This document shows positions 41,450-56,700 of a stretch of 64,000 nucleotides of DNA, piece after piece; the first letter of the stretch is position 1, and each line of letters begins with the position of its first letter. The notes under the pieces are model-generated. The model made no database searches. It was not told the DNA's origin and was given only the letters and a program-made list of their open reading frames with translations. Source of the DNA: Coccinella septempunctata (lineage: Eukaryota > Arthropoda > Insecta > Coleoptera > Coccinellidae). Position numbers and translations under genes: made by a program. The stretch spans positions 8,936,001-9,000,000 of the forward strand of contig NC_058190.1 of the NCBI RefSeq assembly GCF_907165205.1, in the 5' to 3' direction.

Positions 41450-44400
41450 ATGGAATGGAATATATTTCCTTTATTTTTAAATAATTCTGTTTTTATGATC
41501 ATTAAGTGAACGGATACGATTTTTCTCCAAATCAGTCTCCTATGAAATTCATGATAAGATCAACCAATTTTTTATTGTTATGGCAGCTATTTGCTTTTGG
41601 GTAACTATATTCAATAGTTTTTACGTTTAAAGTTTTGAAATTCTGAAAAACTACTTTTCTGGACCATAATATTTCATACTGATTTCATTTTGATTAGTAT
41701 TCTTTGTGTAATTTTCGAGGATGCACATCCATCTTTTGTGACTCTAGCTATACCAAAGAGGAAAGTTTGGCTATACAGAGGGTATCACGCTAATTCCGTT
41801 CGTAAAAATTTTTTGAGATGGAATAGAAATTCACATTTGCGATTTCAGAGTTAAGCTTTGACCAAAGATATAACACCCTAAATTCTTCGAGATTCGTGGG
41901 ACTTCCAGAAGTGAAACAATTTTCCAATGGTGAACTTTGGAGTTATTGCTGTTCTAGCAGAGCTTCATTATTTTCAGATCTGTTTTGGAAATTCCAAATT
42001 GAAAAATAATTTTCTGAAAGTTTGACATTCAATAAACAACTCAGACTTTCATGAGGAATCATTTTTAATATTAAAATATGAGGCTACCCATTTGAAAAAC
42101 GAGAGCTGGTGTCACTTCTAGTGGAAACGCGAATCTTGAAGAATTTAGAAGCAGTGATCCCTCTAGTCAAACTCCGAGATCGCAAACGTGTATTTCGATT
42201 CCTTCCAAAATAATATTTTAAGATGAGTTATATAACATGGGACTTTCTCGCCATCCGTATACGCAGTAAGGGAAAAAAGACTGTCAGAATGTAGGGGGTG
42301 TTTTGCCAGAACACTTGAACGATCGGTAGAAGTTAAAAATATGCAATTACAATAGTTTCCACTTTCGTAGAAAAGATGGCAGCACTTTACGAACATTTTC
42401 AATTTCATCAGGTTTCGAATTGTAGCCGATGGCAAGACTTTTCGAGGAATTTTTTATGTAGAAATTCTTGGAAAAAATTATTTAACCTCGGAAAGTGAAT
42501 GATAATTTGTTCTTCAATGAAAGAATGTTTCTAGTTTTTCCCGTTTGACGAATAAACAAATTCTGACTTTCGGAGATGACGAACTGACTAAATTGAATTT
42601 TAAAGAAAACACCATATAATTAGTGGTTTCTGACGTAAGATATACCTTTTCCCTTTTTGAACTAACTGACCAATAAAACCCTTCTTAACGAACGGAATTC
42701 TTGTGTTGTGACAGTTATCGCTGACATGGTCCCAACCGAATCTGTTATCAAGCCAAATCGGTATTGAATATCAGGAGGACTAGAAGCGAAATATTCAAAT
42801 TGAATTGTGGACAGATTTTATTAATACATGAAGTTTTGGCAGTGATTCTGATAAAAGTACAATTCAAGTAATTATATACATCCACAAATACAATGGAATG
42901 TCAGAAAATCACACAAAATGGATACATGGATTACAAAAACCTTTGAGATCTCCATTCTTCCTTTTATCTACACATCTAATAACGATCACAGAAAATTCAT
43001 TCGAAAAAAATAATTTCAATATGGGGTGCATATAACGAGAAAAACAAATGTAAGTAATATTTTTTACTGAAGGAAATTGTTCATCGTGTCCCTAAGCCAA
43101 CAATTAAAATATGAACATTACTCGCCATATTGTTATTGATCAAAGTTCATGCATTTCCAGCAATTAGTTAAGAAAATATTCCCAGAGATATATTGCAAGC
43201 GACGAAAAGATCATTTTGTTGTTTAATTATACAGCATTCATATAGCCATTTCATATGAAATGATTAATCTGTTCATACAATTTGTTTGATGAACATGTAT
43301 ATATTTCCATTTTATTATCATAGAAATTAGAACTTCACAGCATAGAAACCAAATTTCGTTTGCGAAATTTCAAAGGAGAGCGTTCACGAAGAATGGTAAT
43401 ATTTTCTACTATTTTCGCGAAAGGTAAATTTACTGTAGGACAAGAATGTGGAAAAAGACTTCATATACCTATTTTATTTATAATTACAAATCATGGGAGA
43501 AACTAGAAAGATTATATATTACATTTTCTTTGGTACTACACAATTCATACAATAAAATCTCAACATTTATATCAAATATAATAATTTCCCCTGTATAGTT
43601 GTATTCAACTTTAATAAATAGATATTTTCACCTTTCTAGGAAACATTTTTGTACATAGAAATGAGTAGAATAAAAATTTTGAAACCGGAATTAAAATTTA
43701 ATTATACAAGTATTATATACTATTTACAATGTTCATATAAGAGTCCTTTATAATTTTTATCATTCAATGAAAAGACTGAGTGCTCACATTCACTTTGTGC
43801 TGATTGTGATGGGACATTGGAAAACAGACCATATGAAGATTAAACAGTTCGGAACTGAGTTCACTTTGAATGTAGCAAATCAGTGTTTAACAGCTCATTA
43901 TTTTGAATGGAAGAATTCTATACACTTCACTGTTCACCCATAAAAAAGTTTGAGTAGAGAGTACGGTTGAACTGTTATAATAATTTAAATAAATATATAA
44001 GTAATGAAACTTGTTGGAAAAATTACTTTCTAACTTTCAATTGCTAAGACTGTCCTTGATTTCTCTTTTATTAGTTCACTAGTCGTTAAATACACGATAC
44101 TAGATTTCTCACTTTATTTTCGAATTTTAAAATATGTAAATTATCAATGTTTATTAGCTTCAAATTTATCATCAAAACAATCGCGAGACTGCGAGACATT
44201 AGACAGAAATATGTTTTTGTTATTGTGAACATGTCACAAGTGATAAGTAGTTTTTACACTTCAACAGGCGTTAAAGTCCGCAGCGATTCAGTAATTTTAA
44301 TTTTTTTTTGGAGATTATGATGACAGGAGAGAAAGTGTAGCGATGTTTTTTTGTCAGAGCTTGCAATGGTTGACACTAGACTGTATGAATATCTGGATGT

Positions 44401-44700
44401 CATATCATAAGACATAATATGTTTTAACTTCAAAAATAAATGACCAATGTAGAGAGTGAAGACTCATTCCATTGCAGTTAGGAAAATACGGAAAGAAAAG
44501 AACAATTGAAAGTTTGAAAATTTTTCATAAAATATATATATATATATATATACATATTTTCATGTTTTTTATCATGTCTGAATTTTTCATATAGATTTAT
44601 AGTCAGGTAATAGGCATATCTGAAAAGCAGACATTGTTACCTGGGTGACTAGGAAGTGGAGTATGAATTTGGGACAAAGTGAAATGTTTCGAAGGCTTCA
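41450..44700. other. Intergenic DNA and presumed 3' UTR of the NOL4-like gene
   Basis: AT-rich, no supported coding region. Because the NOL4-like gene is transcribed leftward and ends at 44709, the right part should be its 3' UTR. A (TA)n tract lies at about 44529-44553. Confidence 0.4.
44529..44553. repeat. (TA)n microsatellite
   Basis: An uninterrupted 'tatata...' tract of about 24 bases just downstream of the NOL4-like stop codon. Confidence 0.85.
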
Positions 44701-44708
44701 GAAAAATA

Positions 44709-47700
44709 TTACTGCTGTTGCACGAGTAACTGTTCTAATTCGTCAGCAGATCTCAACAGGAAGGCTGCAGATTCTCTATATCCAGTAATAAGTTGCCTGA
44801 CAGCTGCCATTTCTCCTGTACTCAGTTTGTGATTGATCAGTGGTTTTTGTTTCATGCTCAGATCTGTTGGACCTGTAAGTAATTCAATTTAACTTCTTAT
44901 TTGTATATCCTGAAAATGTGAACCTAAAAAGTGATTAATCCTATACTCTCATTTTCACTGAACATTTTTGTTTCTTCTTATTTCAATACAATAACAACAC
45001 TTTTATCTCATAATAGAATTATATTGTGGACGCTTGGTTAGAATGAATTAATTCGAAATTCACGAGTTGATAGGGCGTCCCAAAAATAAAAGACGATCAC
45101 CTACTACATCTTTGAAAATCCAAAAAACTTATTTTTCATCTTATTTATGAATTCTTTATTGAATTCTGAGTATACTTTGTGTATAGCCGGATAATCCCAA
45201 AAACTTATAAACTGTCAAGTTTTTACTAAAGGTCAAGGTATGGCATATTGTTGAAATTGTCTTCAAATCAGCTATCTAACGATACAAACATTTACATGGT
45301 TCTCCATTTGAGATAAGAAAGTAGTAGGCAGAGGACTGAAAATTCATTTTGTCGAAAACCCAAACATACAAATTTTCAGCACAAAATTATGGTTAGTTCT
45401 CTAACGTCTAATAGGCCATATCGCTATGAATCACCTTGTATATGTGTAACCGTTGTGGAAAAAGGTTGCAAATGTTTAGGTTATATTTTGCGAATTCAGA
45501 GGGTTAATGAAGAAAAAATTAAATTCTGGGTGTTGACCTGACGAAGTTCTGTTGCATGTCTGTAACCAGACTTAAACTGGTAACGTATTCATTGGAAAAA
45601 AATTGTGATAATTTGCAGGAATTTGATTAATTTGAACCAAAAACGTGAAACAAACGAACAAAGTGAAAAGGTTTGCGCCGAAATTGTCTTCAAAACACGA
45701 AGCCTTATTCACAGATACATTCAACTGCAATGTAGAAACCATTATCCATAGAAATCAATGCTTGGAAACATAATTCTTTGACGAAACTTTCTTCAGTTTA
45801 GAACCGAATAATTCGAAATTTGGTCTTTAAATGGTCTTCTTTCTTTGTTAATTTACAAAATTTCCAGACGCCTTACACGAGAGATAATTGTATAGTTATT
45901 TATGACATATATCATGCTTAAAATTTGGTGCAGATATTAACCATTGGTAAGAAGACTAGCACCGCCTGAAGAGAAAGATGAAGATCCTGGAAACAACGGA
46001 TAAGGTCCTGACCTCTGGAAGGCTTGGGTGAAATTAGGTCTATACATGTTGGTGGGAAGGGAACCGGCTGTACTAGAGATGCCGATGCCGTTCATATTGT
46101 TAGCACCTAAACCAGCCACATTCGATGCACTGCAACAAAAATAATTTTATTAGTTTATAAACTACATTACACATTATTACTACGTAAATTTCCAAAATTA
46201 TTCTCCAGAAAACACTTAGATGTTAGTAATAATTAAAATAATGTTGATATAATGTTAACAAGTTGCCACAACTTACCTTAAAGAAGTTTTTATATCCGAC
46301 GTGATGGACATACTTTTACTCATGGCATTTGAAGTGCTAGATGGCGTTGTAGACGAAGGAAATACATTCATCACAGGTTCCACGTCCATTTTTACTGAGT
46401 TACTGCTAGAAAAATCTAAACCCCTACTGATGGGTGCAGTTGTATCTGTGGGCTGAAGAAATTTGGTACACATGAGTCTCAAAGCTTTCTTCACATCAAT
46501 ATTTCAAATACAAATCTGAGTAAGTTACTATTCGTATGAATTCCAAGAATTTGCCTGAGTTTCTCGAAATGCTTACACGCCTCATGAAATTCAAGGCATA
46601 TATCTACATATTGTTTACTAAAGGTACGTCAAAACGGCAGGATACTCGGCAGGAGATGATTCCTTATCCGAAAAATCAATGTTGGGTGAAGAAACATGGC
46701 GTTGAATATAAACCAAATATGGGACATGGGGTTCAAAAATAGAAATCTTCCTCATGTTTCATACAAAATTTTTCATAGCATATAACTAACATGTCACAAA
46801 TGCGGGAGGATAAATTCTCTCACAAAAAATATTTATATTGATGTAACTGCGGCATAGGCATCAACTTATTCTGGTTTATAGGAAAACCGGAAATAGGTAG
46901 TAGGTACTACACACTACAAGTACCAAAATATTGAAAATGTATCAGTGTTTCAGGACTTCATCCTTGGAAACGATTGGGTTTTATTTATATTTATGTAACT
47001 GCGGCATAGGCATCAACTTATTCTGGTTTATAGGAAAACCGGAAATAGGTAGTAGGTACTACACACTACTAGTACCAAAATATTGAAAATGTATCAGTGT
47101 TTTCTACTGTTTCAGGACTTCATCCTCGGAAACGATTGGGTTAAAGGTTTTAGACCAAAAGGACCATTTTTTTTTACAACCACTCCAAGGTTTTAGAGAA
47201 TGTACGAAAGTAAATTTGCATTTTGGGTGATAACTCTTGAAAACACCACCGAAACAAACGGTAGGTGATGAGTTGATATTTTTCGTTCAAAATAATGAAG
47301 GATACCAACATTTCGATTTCAATGAAATATCCCATTCCTTTTCAATTTCAGTTTAACAAGGAAAATGTGACAAAAAACTGAAAGTGTTCCATTTTTGACA
47401 CCTCTCATCTCAGGAGAGATGAGCGCCTTGCCCCTTCATCTTTTGAGAAAAAATTTCTCAGGGCGCGTAGATGCAGAATCCGTGAAAAATTTGTGTCTGC
47501 GTGTGTATGTTTGTGAAATCGAAAAAATTCTGTTGTGTTTGAGTTACACACATTAAAAAAATTATGTTGGAAATGTTGGCATGCTACAGTTCGCAATTTC
47601 GAAACTATCGATGTGAAATTTTAGACGTTGGTGCTGATCTGAATCTTAACGAAGCCAGCCTATTGATTTTGGTCGAAATTGATTCAGCTGTTTTAGAGTT

Positions 47701-50700
47701 TCATTGAATTAATGGCAATTTGAAGTCTTTCAGCAGTTTCTGCTCATTAGATATAGTGATTTTTCGAAGGAATTTCATTTTAGGTTATGACAGAGGATCA
47801 GAGGAAATGCTTTTTTCGCGAAAAAATCGAGATATATAAAAGATTTATTTCATTTCAGAAGATGCTCAATCAGGTAGATTTATTTTATTTAGATCACTCC
47901 ACGGTGCGCCACCTGGTGTCAGTTTTTGCAATTAGGGTAAGTAATTACATCCAGTATTATAACAAAATTTGAAGTCCCTTCAATTTTAAACCTTCCTTTA
48001 GTACATACTATCAACAGCCAGTTTCATGATCAGTTTGTCCCTTCAAGATTGAACCCTTTACGTTCACTTTCATAATCAAATTTAAGTAAGTGTCATTTTT
48101 AGTAAGGTTAGAGGAAGCTTTAAAATTAAAGTGACTTTAGTTTTGATTATGAAATCGGCCGTCAGTAGGACTAAAAGAAGCTTTGAAATTAAAGGGACTT
48201 TGGGTTTGATTATGAAACCGACTGATAGTTTCATTCTTACGCCAGTTTCATATTCAAACTTAAAGTTCCTTTAATTTCAAAGTTTCTTACTAACGGCAGA
48301 TTTCATAATCAAAACTAGAGTCACCGGCCGTTAAAATAACAGTAAAGGAAGCTTTAAGCTTTGAGTGACTTTAAATTTGATTATGTAACTGGACATAAAG
48401 CAAGCTCTTAGCTTAAAGTGACTTTAAATTTGATTATGGAACTGGGCGTAATAAAAATGACACTGAAGAAGGCTTTAGGCTCGAAGGGACTTGAAAATTG
48501 AACTGACCGTTAGTTGTTGGTTTACATCGAAGAGAAGATTTTTTCTTGTTTTATAATTAAAACAACAAAATCTTCTCCGAGTGCCGTACTTCTGACTTCT
48601 GACACTTATAAATTCTCTTAGGCCCGGTACTTTCACGTTCGAATAAATAAATTTATTCGATAGATAAGTCTTATTCGTAGGATAAGTGAATATGCAGTCT
48701 TTTCACTTTCAGATAGTGTTATTCGTCGAATAAATCTGTCATTGAAACTCGTTAATAAGATTTTATTTGTCATAGATCGAATGTCGGTACGTCATTATTG
48801 GTTGAATTTTTAAGATTCTGGATGTATGGCTATTTTTTGAGTGATTTTCACGAAATATTCGCTTTGTAGTTGGAATTATGACAATTTCTACAATACGGTC
48901 TCTTATGTTACATTAATCAGTGAAAAGTAGTATACCATGTTTTCATAGAATTGTTATTCGTCAAATAATTTCATCTGAAAGCACCGAAATAAGGTATCCT
49001 TCAGATAGGAAATTATTTGACGGATACTTATTGACAGTGAATAAAATTTATTCGAAGGTGAAAGTACCGGGCCTTAGTCGAAAATGGCGAAGATTTTGTT
49101 GTTGTTTTAATTATATAACAAGAAAAAATCTTCTTGGAACTTTTTATTTTCACCATCATAATTTTCTCATCCATTACGTAATGTTTTGGTTTCTTGTTGT
49201 TTCTTCTTCTTGAATATGCTCCGAAACATGTTAATCTTTGGTTCATTCGGTTAATATTTGTCATGAAGTGCCAAACCGACTGCGAGATTTGTGCTTTCCT
49301 TGTCGCTTGTCGCTAACGTCTTTGTCGGAAGATTTCCTCAAATTTCGAATAAAGTCGACATAGAAATTTAGTAATCACATAGTTTTTAAATTCTTCACGG
49401 GTAACAGAAAAAAATGACTTTGTCATTTTGTCCATAAGGATAGTAAGTTATTTTATCCGATTCGTTCTTTTTATGATATTGAAGCATATTTTCGAAACAA
49501 AACACTTTAACATATTATTATTCTCTTATACAATTACAGAGTACATGGACACATTCGTAGCTGTTGCAACAGTGAAGATGGATTTCAATTTTATCGCAGG
49601 ATTGCTACATTACAAACGGCACATGAAGCGCCGTGAAAGCCTCGGCGCCAATTTAGAAAAACTCAGTGCGTCATTATGTCCGCATATTATGTATTTCTGT
49701 CCGTATTTCCCCTATATTAAAACTACCGATCTTCTGGACCACTACTTTAAATCTTGTTTCTTCACTATAAATTGATGTTTTCAGACGAGAAATCAACTTA
49801 TGCATTTCTGCCGCATCTTTAGTAACAAACTGCATACAAACTTAGCGAAACCTCTTGTTTTTACTCTGATTTGTTTTATAACTGGCATCTCATTGCAGAA
49901 TGAAAAAATTAAAGTTAACTCACCTGTGTACCAGGTACAATTGGCATTGGTTGACTCACTGGCTCAAGTCCTAATCTCATTCGTTTAGCATTATGACTTT
50001 CGTTTTCACAGGCTGTGGCTAGAATTTGTTCTGCTTGTACTGAGGTTAGATGCGCAGGTGTAGGCCGAGTCTGGAATACAAAATACAAAGTTATTTATTG
50101 ATGAAAGAAAGTTATCTCAGTGTTCGTACCAATTTACAGACCAAATGGAACCAACGCATACAGTGCGTCAATTTGAAAAGGTACCACTTTTAATGTCTCG
50201 GCCCCAATGCAAAATCAGAGAAAATGCAAGAAAAAGTAAACTTTGGTTCGAAGGAGGACATTTTGTACGGTTTGTTCCAATCAATTTGTAGCAATCAACC
50301 CTAAGAGCGTGACGACAACAACCCTTAAAATCTTAAATAGGAAGGGGGCTAGCTGGAGTGACACCTTGTTTTAAAGGTAATTCGATTGCCTTTTCAAAAT
50401 GCCATACAATTGTTAGAGTACTAACACTTAAATATGAAATAATGAAACAATTTTCACTATAAAAAATTGAGGAACAAATTCTGGAAATAGTTGAAACAAT
50501 ATCCAGTACAAGATATACAGGGAGAGTCAACAGCGCTCGATTGGTCGATAACTGTTAGCAATTTTAGGCCTTTGAATTTTAAAAACTATTTATTTTAGGA
50601 CTGAAATGTTTCCATAAAAACGAAGACTACCCACTGACACGAAAAGTTCAGGGCATGCCATCTGCCAAAAAGGACTTTTTTACATTTTTCAAAATTCATT

Positions 50701-53700
50701 TTCGAAAAATCGCTGTGTCTCTCGGACCACTGTAGATTAATCGAGAAACCCGAAAGAGGAAAAACTCTACTGGAATCCAGTAATTTGTCATCCGTGGATC
50801 CAAATAATCGGACTTTTTGTTTGTTTTCCTTTGTGTCCAATTTTCATAATACTAGACTCATTATTATACACGAAATGTTCGAGATTATCTGGATAATTCG
50901 TTTGGAGTCATTTGTAAAAGTTGGAGTAGGTATCGTGAAAGGAAAGTGAACAGTGTAGAATTGATGCATGGTATTGAAAGTTATAAATTGTTCGTAATTA
51001 TTCTTTTACTGCAACAGTATTTTCCCCCAGAATAGACTGTGTGGACTACAAACTAATGTTGACAACTCTGAACAATTACTGCCAATCATGTAGAGCAATT
51101 TAATTGGTGATTTTTTTAACTTATTTTCAATATTGTTAACATTCTCAAGTCTACAACGTATCGAAATGAAGCATTTGGTGAAAAACTCACAAGATAATTA
51201 GAAAATTTAAATTCAAGTTAATCATATTTTTCTCGCTGATTTTCAGGGAAACTGTTTGTATTGAGTTATACTTTTTCAGTTGAAAGAAAACATTTCCCAA
51301 ATATATTTTGGGATACTCACCGCATCCCATGACGAATTTGGGTCTCTGGCTCTTTTGTTTCTCCTACAGGATTTAAGGTACGTTCGAATCCGCTTTCTTG
51401 CTCTTTCTGCGAATTCTGGAAACTGCCTCGTACACGAGTCGATGATAGCTTGTATCTTCTCTTTGGGTTGTTTACTAATTGGCACCATTCTATCTAAGTT
51501 TTCATCTACAAATAATCTGACGAACATCTGAAATAAAATATCGTTATATATTCATATGACACATATGTACACATAATACAACATTTGTAGGATTGTAGGT
51601 AACGGGAGGCCTGATGAAAAAGTGTAGTGTAATAATTAGAAGGAAAACTTTTTCGAAATTCAAACATTTAATGTTTTGGGAAGACCATTTTTCAAGAATT
51701 CCCCATTTGTGGAAACGTTAATAATAATTTAACGGTCTATTGAAATTTTAATCCTCCACCTTCATGGTCCAACTGTTTTCTTAATTCGAATAAAAGGGAC
51801 TAGGAAATTTGGCAATCTGAATGGAATACTATTTAAAACAAAGAATTAGTTTTTCATCCTTCGAATAGAGTTCCAAGAAAATATGTTGTACTCTTGATGT
51901 ATAAGAACATGTCGAGGACGTTACAATAGTATGCTTTTCGGATCGAATTCTGCGGGAAGCAGAAGAAATAATAAATCACCGGTTTAATAATAATTGTCCA
52001 ATTATGAATTTCAGACTGGTGACTGTCAAATCGTTGAACAGTTTTGTGAAACCCGCTGTTAGCATGCATATAACCTTAAGCTATTATAGAAAATGATAAA
52101 TGAGACCATTTTTACTGATCAACTCACATTAAAGGCTTTTAGTCTTTCTGGATCATGAGTTTGTGTGTCGATTTTGTCATCACTCTCATCATCGTCGTCG
52201 TCCTCATCCTCCTTATTACCACTAGAACTAGTTTCGTCATGTGCTGATCCTGTTTCGGCATTCACTGGACTCTATAAACAAAAGTAGAAATAAATATCAT
52301 AGGGCGGTCGTTCCTGGTGAATATTTATATATTCATAATTTCAAGAAACTTGATGATGACAGAAAACTGCGGATTGCGAAGGCGTAGAAAAACCACGGAT
52401 TCTTTTTTTTTCATCCAAATGTATAAGACATAGGAACCAAGTAAAATGTAATCCACAAACGTCATATCTTCGGTATTTATTTACTATTTTGTACAAAAAT
52501 GTTCGAACAAATAAACTTGAGTATTTTTAGGACTGAAAGATATTTCGGATTTTTTCTTATCTGTCCCAATAAATTTGCGATGAAGGAAATACACGAAAGA
52601 TCATATTTCATATGATTTTCACTGAAATGATCTGTTCAACCACGACACGTGATTCGCTCACAATAGCATCTTTTATAGATATTAATATATACAGAGAAGC
52701 GTCTACTCTTACCAAGAGGGGGTTATGACAGTTTCCAGAACATTTAGAGCAAATACAGAACAGCTATGAGTCGAAGGATCGGTCGTTGAATAATATAGCG
52801 GAAAAACTTTCTACTAGTCCGAATATAGATACTAATTTAGTAAGCACCTAGTGGGAGGGGCAGAAGGGGAAAATCAGCTGATTAAGAGGTTTGGGAAATC
52901 TCTATTTCTTCGAAAACCGCCGCACGTCCATGTCCGCGAAAAATGCAAAACGAAAGACTAATAACCGGAGCACAAGTACCTACTACCAAAAAAAGTATCA
53001 GTTGATAGTTGATACTCTTTGCTACTAGGTACTCTCGACTCGAGAAACAGATCGAAAATAAGAAGGAAAAGCTTCAGAAATTCCAGATTTTATAACTCGA
53101 ATGTTAACACATCCAGCTTCACCTAGGGCTTGTTGTAGTTTCTTATATTTTCGGGAGGAGTTTTATGATTACTGAGGACCTACCTCCCTTTCAATACGAA
53201 ACCAACCTGGAAAGGCATTTTTCATATTGCAAAATATCGAGATGAATTGTGAATTTTCAAAAATTCGTTCGTTCCGTTTCCTCAAGTCGGTAACGTTCAT
53301 TTCCGCAAAACGGCCAAGCGAAATCAGCACATCAGCTGACATTAACATTATCTACGTACAAGGTGTCCGAGCTAAAGTGTCCCTATACCTTATTGTGGAA
53401 AATAAAGGAGCTAGAAGAAAAAGTTGAATACAAAACTTATCTGTGATAGAGTGAACTTTTATTTTTCATAACCCATCTTAACATAGGGTGCCCCGTTTTT
53501 TCCCAATTGGTATCAACTTTTTTATTTCAAATGGAACACCCAGTAAATTATTGCATTTTTGAATGCCTTGTTAAATTTCAAGGTAACTCTGGCGTAACGG
53601 GTTTAGTTTGCAAAAGGGTTTAATCTCGAGCGCCAGCTATTCTTTCAATAGGGAGGAATAGCAAACCCACCCAGGTACCTACTACTCTTAGACAAAGTTC

Positions 53701-56700
53701 GGGGTTATCTAAGGTGGTAGCGATAACAAGTACTTCAAAACCGAATTTATTACAGTGAACCATACAATGATTTCCAAGTCAAGAAATATATATAGCTGAA
53801 GACCCAGTTCAAAATGAGGAAAACAGAAATGCAATAATTAATCTGTCTTGGTGATCAGAAATTCAAACTCAACACAGTGAAATTAATGAATTAAACAATA
53901 TTCAAATCAATTATATTCAGTCAAAATATCAGGTATTAAAGAAAGAAAGTAATCAATAGCGGTCACTTTGATTCCTTCTGAGACAATGAGGGTTGTACGG
54001 GGTTTAGACAAAATTTACAGTAACTGGTTGTCTCAGAAAGATCCAAGTCCCTGTAATCGGTTAATTTAGCGATGGGTTTGATCCCGAGCACTTTCAGTGA
54101 TTTTCAGTGTACAGGCCAATCAGAATTGGAACTATTCAATAAACGGGACGGGGTTGATGCAGGTGGAACACAATGCAACAATTTACAGGATAACGGGGTA
54201 GTTTATCGTGGTCTCTCCGTGGCAACCTTGGGTGTACGCGCCAAGCATTACCAGCGGAACGGCTTCGAGACTTCTGTCGATTGGTCTTGGTTCACCAGAG
54301 AACCAGGCGACAGAAGTCTGCGTTAAACAGGGGGATTAACACAATTAAACAAATAAAAGAATGCAACTTTGAATCACGAAATATGCGGTATTAAGAAAAG
54401 ACTTACGGTACGTTCCAGTACGGTCACACCACCAATAACAGATCCAGGATCTTCGAATTTAGAAAAACAATTAATAGGTAATGAATGTCGAAGAATGAAT
54501 TGCGAATCAAGAATCACTGCCAAATAATGAATAATGAATCAAGAATGATCGAATACAGAATAATGATTCGCAGTGAATAATGAATAATTGTCGAATCAGG
54601 AATCAAGAATAAAGAATCAAGAATCGTCGAATCAAGCATAAAAAATGACCGAATAAAGAAACATGAATGACGTTCGTCTGGTGGTGCGGCCCTATTTATC
54701 AACTTTCCAACAAGTGGACGAACATGTGATCAAAATTGCATCCAAAAATAATAACAAGTAATTGGGAGCGAGTACTGATTATGAGTAAAAGAGTCTTTTT
54801 GTCTTTCATTAGTAAATCTAGTTAATTAAATTTAAAAAGAAAATCCAAGCTAACCATATAGCAGCAACACTAATTATGTAATAATTATCGTTGGTTCTTA
54901 CGGGAAAATGCACTTTTTCGTCCATATTTCTGAAACTATTCACTTGACAGAAAAAGCTTGAATACATTTTTTGCTCCTTCTGACCTGCTCTACGTGATGA
55001 ACAAGAAAAGAATATAGGTTGCCATTCCAAAAACTTTAGTTTTGATTCAACTTCTATTTGAATTTTTATCGAAGACCCTGTATATCAGAGTGCTAAAAAC
55101 AGAGATGTAACGTATGATCCAAGATGTTGAAAAGAGCTGGGCAAAATTTGGTTTCGATACATTCATTAGAAAACTAGTATCAGTTATTTTAGTGAGGACC
55201 TGCAGCTGTCAAAATTTTAGGAAAAAGTCGAATATCTCAGAATCGGTGATATAGAGGACCATAGTTGTCATACCAGTGTAACGATACTTGATTGTTTTAT
55301 ATAAAAATAAAGCTACGTTTTGAAGGCCCGTTTCCCTGAATTTTACAGCTGAAGCAATGCAACACCGTCTGATGGAGATTTCAGTTTTAATATAGTTATT
55401 CCGTTTCATTTCAGAAATATTTTTCAGAATCCTGATTAATAAATTCAAAATCCGTATAATTGAAATTTCCATCATTAATCTGCCGTAATAATCCAAAACA
55501 AAGAAAAAGTGTCTTTCTGCATTAGGCGTTGTTTTTCCGTCCATAAAAACACACCGAATTCAACATAAAACAACGTGGATTGCAGATAACGACAGTTTCT
55601 TCTTCGTCCACATGTTGGAAAGTTGATAAATGTTTCTTTTTTCGGTCATTCTTTATGCTTGATTCGGCGATTCTTGATTCTTTATTCTTGATTCCTGATT
55701 CGACAATTATTCATTATTCACTTTTCGGCGATTATTCATTATTCTATATTCTGCTAATCATTATTCTGTATTCGATCATTCTTGATTCATAATTCATTAT
55801 TTGGCAGTGATTCTCGATTGGCAATTCATTCTTCGACATTCATTACTTATCAATTGTTTTTCTAAATTTGAAGATCCTGTGATCTGTTATTGGTGGTGTG
55901 ACCGTACCGGAACAAACCGTAAGTCTTTTCTTAATACCGCATACTTCGTGATTCAAAGTTGCATTCTTTTATTTGTTTAATTGTGTTAATCCTTATTGTT
56001 AATCCCCCTGTTTAACGCAGACTTCTATCGCCTGGCTCTTCGGTGAACCAAGACCAATCGAGGGAAGTCTCGAAGTCGTTCCGCTGGTAATACTTGGCGT
56101 GTATACCCAAGGTTTCCACGGAAAGACCACATTAGCCTACCCATCCTACCTCTGTCGTGTTTCGTTTTCGTTTTCCCGTTAAACGCAGACTTCTATCGCC
56201 TGGTTCTTTGGTAAACCAAGACCAATCGACAGAAGTCTCGAAGCCGTTCCGCTGGTAATGCTTGCCGCGTACACCCAAGGTTGCCACGGAGAGACCACGA
56301 TAAACTAACCCGTTATCCTGTAAACTGTTGCATTGTGTTTCACCTGCATCAACCCCGTTCCGTTTATTGAATAGTTTCAATTCTGATTGGCCTGTACACT
56401 GAAAATCACTGAAAGTGCTCGGAATCAAACCCATCGCTAAATTAACCGATTACAGGGACTTGGATCTTTCTGTGAGAACCGGTTACTGTAAATCTTATGT
56501 AAACCCTGTACATCCCTCATTGTCTCAGAAGGAATCAAAGTGACCGCTATTGAGTTCTTTCTTTCTTTAATACCTAACATTTTGACTAAAGATAATTAAT
56601 TTGAAAATTGTTTAATTCATTAATTTCACTGTGTTGAGTTTGAATTTCTGATCACCAAGACAGATTAATTATTGCATTTCTGTTTTCCTCATTTTGAACT

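Noticed and set aside
48000..48500. CRISPR-like array
   Set aside because: Repeats are degenerate, in both orientations, without regular spacers, and the DNA is eukaryotic.
55209..55544. A 111-codon frame in the spacer of the giant inverted duplication as a captured gene
   Set aside because: No domain, AT-driven composition, and no start or splice context.
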